A DNA stretch of 9,987 bases, taken from NCBI GenBank assembly GCA_025455795.1, contig JALOLW010000109.1, positions 1 to 9,987 on the forward strand, in the 5' to 3' direction. The DNA comes from Spirosomataceae bacterium (GTDB lineage: Bacteria; Bacteroidota; Bacteroidia; Cytophagales; Spirosomataceae). Of this stretch, positions 1 to 5,181 are shown piece by piece (the stretch's first letter is position 1; the number at the start of each line of letters is the position of its first letter). Below the pieces are notes generated by a model. It saw only the letters and a program-made list of their open reading frames with translations. It ran no database searches and was not told the DNA's origin. Both the position numbers and the translations under genes were made by a program.

Positions 1-21
1 AAGGTTTTTGAGCGTTTTCAT
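1..21 (-). CDS. Possible start of a downstream gene, truncated by window edge
   Basis: On the minus strand an ATG at 19-21 opens a frame reading MKTLKNL and running off the window. A Met-Lys start is typical of a signal peptide or a cytoplasmic protein, but seven codons cannot identify a family. It lies about 20 bases after the lgt terminator on the same strand, so it would be a separate transcription unit or a read-through gene. No clear Shine-Dalgarno or TAnnTTTG box precedes it. This is a weak call based only on position and a plausible start. Confidence 0.25.
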
Positions 22-40
22 TGGGATTTTTGGTTTAGTG

Positions 41-72
41 AAACAAAAAAAGGAGAACGACGAAGTTCTCCC
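41..72 (-). terminator. Intrinsic terminator after lgt
   Basis: On the minus strand GGAGAAC (71-65), a 6-base loop (64-59) and GTTCTCC (58-52) form a perfect 7-bp stem. It is followed immediately by seven T (51-45) and then GTTT. This is a classic rho-independent terminator. It sits about 40 bases past the lgt stop codon. The plus-strand side lacks a T-run, so it works in one direction. Confidence 0.85.
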
Positions 73-109
73 AAGGATATACTTTTATCCAATACGTTTT
101 TGTACTGAC

Positions 110-964
110 TTATTTTATGGTTTCGACGCTGTGTTTTTCCGCAGCCAAATCATCGGTAAAAATTCGCTGTTCTTTGTGGCGATTGACCCACATATACCCC
201 AAAAAACCTACCCCAAGCAATACGGCTGGAATACTGAGGATTTGGCCCATGTTGTAAGTGAGGTCGTTTTCAAAAGCCACTTGATTTTCCTTAAAAAACT
301 CATACACAAAGCGCAGTCCAAAAATCCAAATCAAGAAAATTCCGAGGAGCAGTCCTTGGGGTGTCTGCGATTTGAAGCGTTTCCATATTGCAAAAAGTAC
401 AAAACACAGTACCAAACACGAAAGTGCTTCGTACAACTGCGCGGGGTGGCGCGGGTACTGCGTAAACTCGGTGTTGTTCATAAACACAAAAGCCCAAGGT
501 ACGTCGGTGACTTTGCCCACAATCTCCGAGTTCATCAAGTTGCCCATCCGAATACAAAAACCACCCAATGCAACGCCTATCACGATGCGATCTACCAACC
601 ACAAAAAACTCATTTTTTTGCTTCGGGCGTAAATGTACAAGCCCAACAAAATACCGATAGTAGCCCCGTGGCTGGCCAAGCCCGCAAACGGCGGCGTGAT
701 GACTTGCAGGGGGTTGTTGAGCAATACGTCGGGTTCATAAAAAGCAAAATGACCAATCCGCGCGCCCAAAACGGTTGTCAATACCATCGTCAGCAAGAGC
801 GAGTCGAGGAGGCTTTCTTTCAAACCTTCTACCTTGAAAATGTGCGCCATGATGCGCTGCCCAATTAAAAAGCCTGATGCAAACAACAAACCGTACCAAC
901 GAATCGAAAAACTACCGACGCTGAAAATTTCGGGGTTGATGTCCCAAATAATGTAAGAAAGCAT
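110..964 (-). CDS. lgt: Prolipoprotein diacylglyceryl transferase
   Basis: Lgt transfers the diacylglyceryl group from phosphatidylglycerol to the lipobox cysteine of prelipoproteins, the first step of lipoprotein maturation in the inner membrane. The 284-aa product is a polytopic membrane protein of usual family length. It carries the Lgt signature around residues 134-147 (GGFCIRMGNLMNSE, with the family's essential Arg at 139), His99 in ASHGAT, the HPAQLYE motif at 173-179, and the late Arg218 in FGLRFVYEF. These correspond to the catalytic and lipid-binding residues known from the E. coli enzyme. The frame could begin nine codons earlier (991), but MLSYIIWDINP at 964 matches the usual N-terminus, so 964 is chosen. 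The gene is divergent from a lipoprotein gene and ends at an intrinsic terminator. Confidence 0.96.
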   Translation of the reverse strand: MLSYIIWDINPEIFSVGSFSIRWYGLLFASGFLIGQRIMAHIFKVEGLKESLLDSLLLTMVLTTVLGARIGHFAFYEPDVLLNNPLQVITPPFAGLASHGATIGILLGLYIYARSKKMSFLWLVDRIVIGVALGGFCIRMGNLMNSEIVGKVTDVPWAFVFMNNTEFTQYPRHPAQLYEALSCLVLCFVLFAIWKRFKSQTPQGLLLGIFLIWIFGLRFVYEFFKENQVAFENDLTYNMGQILSIPAVLLGVGFLGYMWVNRHKEQRIFTDDLAAEKHSVETIK

Positions 965-1024
965 ACTGTGACAGTTAAATATTAAGCACAAAAATCACGA
1001 AAGATTGTTAGAAAAGAAAATTTT

Positions 1025-1040
1025 TGAGGGCGTTCCCTCA
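1025..1040. repeat. Short perfect inverted repeat in the lgt/lipoprotein intergenic region
   Basis: TGAGGG (1025-1030), CGTT, then CCCTCA (1035-1040) form a perfect 6-bp hairpin between two divergent genes. There is no clean T-run on either side, so it is not a convincing terminator. It could be an operator or a 5'-leader hairpin of the lipoprotein transcript. It could also be chance. Confidence 0.4.
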
Positions 1041-1118
1041 CTAATACGCCTCAATGTAGTAAATATTGCACGATGCTATCTTTTGAGGCCAGTAATCAAT
1101 CAAACCAAATGTTCGTTT

Positions 1119-1736
1119 ATGAGAAAACTCGTTTATTTCCTCTTTGCCACAGTTTTATTGGCTTCGTGCCAGCGTCAGGCGTATGTTGCCTCAGTGCCTG
1201 CCCCCAAGTTTGAGTATTATTCGTCAGAAAGCAAGCCTGCTAAAGTAAGTGTGACGGATGAAATTCCCGCCACTGAGGCCGCAACAGTGGCCACTGCCCC
1301 AACAACGGCTCAAACAGTAGCCGACGTAACAACGGCAACTCAACCCGAAATCGTCACAATAGTAGCACCTCAAAAAATGACATTGAAGCAAAAAATTGTC
1401 AATAAGGTAGTCGTGCGAAAACTCCAAAAAATATCGAATCAGTCGGGCATAGCACCCAAAGCCAAGCGCACCGACGGGATAGCGGTGGCATCGTTTGGGT
1501 CGGCTATTGTGGCTATCGTGGGTCTATTTACTGCATTGCCTTTGTTGTTTGTGCTGGGGATGATTGCCGCTATCGTTTTGGGGTTCATAGGTTTAGGGAA
1601 AATCAAAAGGAGTGGGGGAGAACTCGGCGGAAGAGGCTGGGCCATTGCAGGAATTACCCTCGGATTTATTGAACTGTTGGTGCTGATTTTGGGCGTGATT
1701 TTAGTGGCGGCCCTTTTTGCAGGATTTGGGGCCTGA
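1119..1736 (+). CDS. Lipoprotein with DUF4190-like C-terminal membrane region
   Basis: The 205-aa product starts at Met 1119, giving a short type II signal peptide (MRKLVYFLFATVLLASC) with lipobox LASC and Cys17 as the acylation site. Upstream in-frame codons to 1005 would bury this signal, so the longer start is rejected. Residues 18-80 are a Thr/Ala/Val/Pro-rich low-complexity linker, and 85-118 are basic. Residues 122-205 hold two long hydrophobic segments (about 122-160 and 174-203) separated by a basic loop (GKIKRSGGELGGRGWAIAG). This helix-loop-helix pattern with GR..AIAGI.LG is typical of the DUF4190 family, whose function is unknown. No Bacteroidota lipoprotein export signal (acidic run after Cys) is seen: Cys is followed by QRQ. 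With the hydrophobic C-terminus this suggests inner-membrane retention (inference). It should be modified by the product of the divergent lgt. Confidence 0.85.
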   Translation: MRKLVYFLFATVLLASCQRQAYVASVPAPKFEYYSSESKPAKVSVTDEIPATEAATVATAPTTAQTVADVTTATQPEIVTIVAPQKMTLKQKIVNKVVVRKLQKISNQSGIAPKAKRTDGIAVASFGSAIVAIVGLFTALPLLFVLGMIAAIVLGFIGLGKIKRSGGELGGRGWAIAGITLGFIELLVLILGVILVAALFAGFGA

Positions 1737-1749
1737 CAATCCGCATTAT

Positions 1750-1796
1750 CAAAACAAACGCCCGCAAAAATTTAATTTTTGCGGGCGTTTGTTTTG
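1750..1796. terminator. Bidirectional terminator palindrome
   Basis: A 47-bp palindrome with 23-bp arms and a single central base, T1773. The left arm is C, AAAACAAACG, CCCGCAAAAA, TT; the right arm is its exact complement. The core CGCCCGC/GCGGGCG is flanked on each side by A/T tracts, so both strands show a GC stem followed by a T-rich run. It lies 13 bases after the lipoprotein stop and 11 bases before the stop of the convergent TolC gene, so it serves both transcripts. Confidence 0.93.
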
Positions 1797-1807
1797 GGGC
1801 TGATTAA

Positions 1808-3118
1808 TTACAATTCCCACTTACCTTTCTGATAAAAATCCATAATGTAGTGCTGCAACGCATATTCGTAGCGGGCGCGAATGGCGTTGGCTTCGGCGCG
1901 GGCAAGATTGGCTTTGGCGAGGGTATATTCAAAAATATTGGCTGTTCCTGCCGCCAGGCGGCTCTCCGCCGCGCCAAAATTGGCTTTGAGCGACTCCACT
2001 TGGCTTTGCGCAGCCACGTAGCGGTCGTGCGTGGCGTTGAGCTGCAAAATGGCCTGCTCGATAGATTGACGCAGTTGTTGTTTGGTCAGATTGAGCTGAT
2101 TTTCGTTCAGGAGTCGCTGGGCTTGGGCCGACGCAATGCGCGGACGAACCTGCCAACGACCCATGATAGGAATATTTAGCCCCAACTGCAACGAGCCGTT
2201 GCGGGTCGCGTCCAACTGCTTGAAATAGTTAGGTTCGCTGTTGGAAGAGGCATAAAACGCGCCGTAGTTGCTCGACAAAGACACCGAAGGCAACAAGTTG
2301 GCTTTGATGGCTTTGATTTGATAATCGGTGCTGTTGAGACGCAACTCACTGCTTTTGATTTCGGGAAAAAACTTCGCGGATTCTTCATACACGTTTTCGG
2401 CCAAAAAATCAGGCTTAGACAACGTAGAAGCGTCGGCAATAGGCTGAAAAACAACGCTCTCGTCGGGGGCAACGTTCATCAATTGAAACAACGACAGCCG
2501 TGCCAATTGGTAGTTGTTGCGGGCTGTTACGGCATCAAACTGGTCGTTGGAGAGTTGGGCTTTGATTTCAAAAAGGGTATTCTGCCCCACCGTTCCTGCT
2601 GCTACCTGCTTGCCCACGCGCTCTACTTGCTGCTGCGACGAGGCCACCTGCTGCTGTGCGGCCTCCCAAAGTGCCTGCGTGGTCAATACTTGCACGTAGG
2701 CTTGAAGCAAGCGGATGGTTTGCTGGTTGAGTATCGCTTCTTGGTTTTTGAGGGCGGCATCTTTGAGCAAGGCCCCTTGTTGGATTTGATTCCGAAGCTG
2801 AAAGCCCTGAAAAAGAATCACTTGTGCGCTTGCCCCGACAAAGTTGGTGTTATAAACCTCATCAATGTAGGTGTTGGTAAAACGGTCAATGCTGCGGCCA
2901 AAGTTGAGGTTTTGACCTGCGCCCGCACCCAATTGCGGCAACTGTTGCGATTTGGTCTGCTGCCACTGCGCCGTAGCACTCTGGGTTTGGATTTGGCTTT
3001 CGCGGTAGTTGAGGTTGTTTTTGACCAACAAATCCACGCACTCGCGCAGCGTGAGGCTTTTTTGGGCGTGTGTTGTCATCGCCGCCAAAATCAGTAAGAA
3101 AAAAGGAAATCGTTTCAT
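1808..3118 (-). CDS. TolC-family outer-membrane efflux protein
   Basis: A 436-aa protein starting at Met 3118 with a Sec signal peptide (MKRFPFFLLILAAMTTHAQ, cleavage after AQ). The remainder is the doubled, coiled-coil-rich outer membrane efflux protein architecture. It has the N-terminal SLTLRECVDLLVKNNLNY element, typical of repeat 1 in this family, and long Gln/Ala-rich helices. A second repeat runs from about residue 240, including NLPSVSLSSNYG-like and GLNIPI strand regions. The length is near the family norm of about 420-480. Trimers of such proteins form the outer-membrane channel for type I secretion or efflux. The start is 46 bases after the stop of the ABC ATPase, with no terminator between, so the two are co-transcribed. 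A longer start at 3160 would precede the signal peptide and is rejected. The substrate cannot be told from sequence. Confidence 0.93.
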   Translation of the reverse strand: MKRFPFFLLILAAMTTHAQKSLTLRECVDLLVKNNLNYRESQIQTQSATAQWQQTKSQQLPQLGAGAGQNLNFGRSIDRFTNTYIDEVYNTNFVGASAQVILFQGFQLRNQIQQGALLKDAALKNQEAILNQQTIRLLQAYVQVLTTQALWEAAQQQVASSQQQVERVGKQVAAGTVGQNTLFEIKAQLSNDQFDAVTARNNYQLARLSLFQLMNVAPDESVVFQPIADASTLSKPDFLAENVYEESAKFFPEIKSSELRLNSTDYQIKAIKANLLPSVSLSSNYGAFYASSNSEPNYFKQLDATRNGSLQLGLNIPIMGRWQVRPRIASAQAQRLLNENQLNLTKQQLRQSIEQAILQLNATHDRYVAAQSQVESLKANFGAAESRLAAGTANIFEYTLAKANLARAEANAIRARYEYALQHYIMDFYQKGKWEL

Positions 3119-3164
3119 GCCACAAATTGCTACGACTATTAATAAAAAACTGGTAATCAATGAT

Positions 3165-3827
3165 TTAATCCATCCATCCGTCTTTTAGGCGGATGATGCG
3201 ATTGCCGTATTCGGCGTTGGTTTCGGAGTGAGTCACTTGTACAATCGTGACGCCGTCTTTGGTGTTGAGTTCCTTGAAAAGCTCCATGATTTGCTTGGCG
3301 TGTTCGGAGTGGAGATTGCCCGTGGGTTCGTCGGCAAAAATCACCTTTGGCTCGTGGACAATGGCCCGCGCAATGCCCACCAACTGCTGCTGTCCACCCG
3401 ACAACTGACTGGGAAACAGGTCTTTTTTGGCAACCATGTTGAAGCGGTCGAGGAGTTCAGCTACGCGGCTTTTGCGCTCCGACCCCGACGTACCCTTGTA
3501 CAGAAGCGGCGTTTCGATGTTTTCATAAACCGTGAGTTCATCTATCAAGTGGTACGCCTGAAACACAAACCCAATGTGGTGACGGTGGAGTTCGGTGCGT
3601 TTTTTCTCGCTGAGTTTTTCGACATTTTCTTCCAAAAAAAGGTACTCACCTTCCGAAGGTTCTTCGAGCAGTCCCATGATGTGTAACAGGGTGGACTTGC
3701 CCGACCCCGATGGCCCCATGATGCTCACAAATTCGCCCTGGTTGACTTCTAAATTGATGTTGCGTAGTACGTAGGTTTTGCCAAATCCCGCAGGATAGTA
3801 TTTGGCAATGTTTTTCAGTTGAATCAT
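3165..3827 (-). CDS. ABC transporter ATP-binding protein, MacB/LolD-like
   Basis: A 220-aa stand-alone nucleotide-binding protein that energises an export or lipoprotein-release-type ABC transporter at the inner membrane. Visible motifs: Walker A GPSGSGKST (38-46), Q-loop Gln90 in FVFQAYHL, ABC signature LSGGQ (142-146), Walker B VIFADEPTG (162-170) and the switch His200 in VTHS. Against the common MacB/LolD consensus, LSGGQQQRVAIARA reads LSGGQQQLVGIARA (Leu149) and the D-loop GNLDS reads GNLHS (His173). The start MIQLKNI at 3827 is chosen over 3851 because it gives the canonical N-terminus and lies just downstream of a predicted sigma-54 transcription start near 3846. It is first in a two-gene operon with the TolC-family gene. 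No permease or membrane-fusion protein is adjacent. Confidence 0.93.
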   Translation of the reverse strand: MIQLKNIAKYYPAGFGKTYVLRNINLEVNQGEFVSIMGPSGSGKSTLLHIMGLLEEPSEGEYLFLEENVEKLSEKKRTELHRHHIGFVFQAYHLIDELTVYENIETPLLYKGTSGSERKSRVAELLDRFNMVAKKDLFPSQLSGGQQQLVGIARAIVHEPKVIFADEPTGNLHSEHAKQIMELFKELNTKDGVTIVQVTHSETNAEYGNRIIRLKDGWMD

Positions 3828-3856
3828 GACAGTGTTTTGGTTTCGGTACAATCAAT

Positions 3857-3872
3857 GGCAGGAGTCGTGCCA
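3857..3872 (-). promoter_or_regulatory. Sigma-54 (-24/-12) promoter of the ABC-TolC operon
   Basis: The minus strand reads TGGCACGACTCCTGCC, against the RpoN consensus TGGCACG-N4-TTGCW. The whole -24 block matches, the invariant GG and GC are at the exact spacing, and only T12 and the final W differ. The GC of the -12 element is at 3859-3858, predicting transcription from about 3846 and a leader of about 19 bases to the ATPase ATG. Confidence 0.8.
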
Positions 3873-3878
3873 ATATTT

Positions 3879-3891
3879 TAAGTATTTGATT
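3879..3891 (-). promoter_or_regulatory. IHF-consensus-like bending site
   Basis: The minus strand reads AATCAAATACTTA, a full match to WATCAANNNNTTR. It lies between the upstream dyads and the sigma-54 promoter, where a bending protein is expected. The surroundings are AT-rich, so a chance match is possible, and the phylum may use another HU-family protein. Confidence 0.4.
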
Positions 3892-3927
3892 TTCAGAATT
3901 TTGTGTTAATTTTTAAGCATAAAAAAC

Positions 3928-3962
3928 GTCCGAAAACGGACAATTTTTGTACGTGTTCGGAC
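3928..3962. promoter_or_regulatory. Tandem dyad pair, likely enhancer-binding-protein site
   Basis: Site 1 at 3928-3941 is GTCCGAAAACGGAC, a perfect 5-bp dyad with a 4-base centre. Site 2 at 3949-3962 is GTACGTGTTCGGAC, the same pattern with one mismatch. Starts and centres are 21 bp apart, two helical turns, so both sites face the same side of the DNA. The centres lie about 89 and 110 bp upstream of the predicted start of the ABC operon, in the usual range of upstream activating sequences for sigma-54 activators. CGTCCGAA (3927-3934) can also pair with TTCGGACG (3956-3963), but no T-run follows, so a binding site is preferred over a terminator. Confidence 0.7.
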
Positions 3963-4077
3963 GGGGGAGCTTGTGTATTTTGAGTTGCCACGAATCCGTA
4001 TTGTTCTATGGCAAAAATGAGAGGGGGCAGAAGTTTCATAGAATAGTTATTATTTAAATAATTTTAGATATGGAATG

Positions 4078-4106
4078 TTTGAAAATAAATTTTATGCGTA
4101 TTTTTG
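4078..4106 (+). promoter_or_regulatory. Bacteroidota-type sigma-A promoter of the Fic gene
   Basis: TTTG at 4078-4081, 17 bp, then TATTTTTG at 4099-4106, an exact match to the TAnnTTTG -7 box. The spacing is at the short end of the range known for this phylum. The predicted start near 4113 leaves a leader of about 13 bases before ATG 4126, supporting that start over the ATG at 4075. Confidence 0.6.
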
Positions 4107-4125
4107 GATAAAAATATGGTTATTT

Positions 4126-5172
4126 ATGAACGTAGAGAATTTCATATTGACACGCCCTATTGTCAATTTAATGACTGAAATTGACGAATTTAAGGGAGCT
4201 TGGCAAGCATTGGGAAACATAGCCCCTGACAGGCTTTTGCAACTCAAAAAAGTAGCGACCATCGAAAGCATTGCTTCCAGCACGCGCATTGAAGGCAGTA
4301 TTCTCACCGACCAAGAGGTTGAACAACTGTTGGGAAATCTTAAAATTCAAAAGTTTGAAACCCGTGATGAACAAGAAGTAGCAGGCTACGCTGACTTGAT
4401 GAACATTGTTTTTGATAATTTCAACGACATTGCCCTGACCGAAAATTTTATCAAGCAACTGCACAGCTATCTGATGAAATACAGCGAAAAAGACCAATGG
4501 CACAAAGGTCAGTACAAACAAATGCCCAACCACGTGGTAGCCACCGACCCTTTTGGTCAGGTAGTTGGGGTGGTTTTTGAAACGACAACGCCCTTAGAAA
4601 CACCCCTCAGAATGGAGGAATTGGTCGCTTGGACGGTGGAAAACATGAAAAAAAAAGATTGGCATCCGCTTTTAGTCATCGCTTTTTTTGTCGTCAGTTT
4701 TTTGGCTATTCATCCTTTTCAAGATGGCAACGGGCGACTTTCACGAGTATTGACTACTTTTTTGCTACTCAAAACAGGCTATCATTATGTGGCGTACAGT
4801 TCGTTGGAGGCAGTTATCGAAAAAGAAAAACCAGCCTATTATCGGGCTTTGCGTCAAACCCAGTCAAGTCTCCGTCAAACAGAGCCTCATTGGGAGGCTT
4901 GGGTGCTGTTTTTCTTGGAATCTATGCAGAAGCAGAAAAACAATTTAGAAGCCAAAATTAAGCGAGAACGAATACTGCTCACCCAACTACCCGATATGTC
5001 GCAAACGATTCTAGATATGCTACGCTCGACGGGTAGAATAACCATTGGTGAATTGGCAAAAACAACAAACTACAATCGAAATACCCTGCGAAAACACCTC
5101 GAAAATTTAGTCAAAACCCGTCAAATCCAACAAAATGGCGTCGGTAAAGGGACTTGGTATTCATTGATGTGA
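4126..5172 (+). CDS. Fic family protein, class II, with C-terminal winged helix
   Basis: A 348-aa Fic protein. Fic enzymes usually transfer AMP from ATP to hydroxyl groups of target proteins. The catalytic loop HPFQDGNGRLSR (196-207) keeps His196, Phe198, Asp200, the GNG turn and Arg207, so it should be active. An N-terminal inhibitory motif S52-TRI-E56-G57 fits the (S/T)xxxE(G/N) rule. Its position before the Fic core makes this class II, self-inhibited and needing no separate antitoxin. Residues about 290-348 (ITIGELAKTTNYNRNTLRKHL, then a wing with GKGTWYSL) form a winged helix, suggesting DNA or nucleic-acid binding. The frame opens at 4075, but the extra 17 residues are AT-rich and overlap a predicted promoter. 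The gene is monocistronic, AT-richer than its neighbours, and ends 9 bases from the convergent glycogen synthase stop. The target is unknown. Confidence 0.93.
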   Translation: MNVENFILTRPIVNLMTEIDEFKGAWQALGNIAPDRLLQLKKVATIESIASSTRIEGSILTDQEVEQLLGNLKIQKFETRDEQEVAGYADLMNIVFDNFNDIALTENFIKQLHSYLMKYSEKDQWHKGQYKQMPNHVVATDPFGQVVGVVFETTTPLETPLRMEELVAWTVENMKKKDWHPLLVIAFFVVSFLAIHPFQDGNGRLSRVLTTFLLLKTGYHYVAYSSLEAVIEKEKPAYYRALRQTQSSLRQTEPHWEAWVLFFLESMQKQKNNLEAKIKRERILLTQLPDMSQTILDMLRSTGRITIGELAKTTNYNRNTLRKHLENLVKTRQIQQNGVGKGTWYSLM

Positions 5173-5181
5173 CGCTTCTTC

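Noticed and set aside
8..868. Long plus-strand open frame (286 codons)
   Set aside because: It is antisense to lgt, which has clear family motifs; the antisense translation is low in recognisable structure and rich in Lys/Gln/His.
989..996. GATTTTTG on the minus strand as an lgt promoter box
   Set aside because: First base mismatches TAnnTTTG and no -33 element is visible.
1077..1084. TATCTTTT as a -7 box for the lipoprotein gene
   Set aside because: The final G of TAnnTTTG is missing at the correct spacing and no -33 TTTG is found; too weak to list.
2318..3097. Plus-strand open frame of 259 codons
   Set aside because: Antisense shadow of the TolC-family gene; no domain signal, and the real gene has a signal peptide and family architecture.
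3927..3963. CGTCCGAA/TTCGGACG hairpin as a terminator or riboswitch
   Set aside because: No T-run follows on either strand and the stem is split by a second dyad; phased binding sites explain it better.
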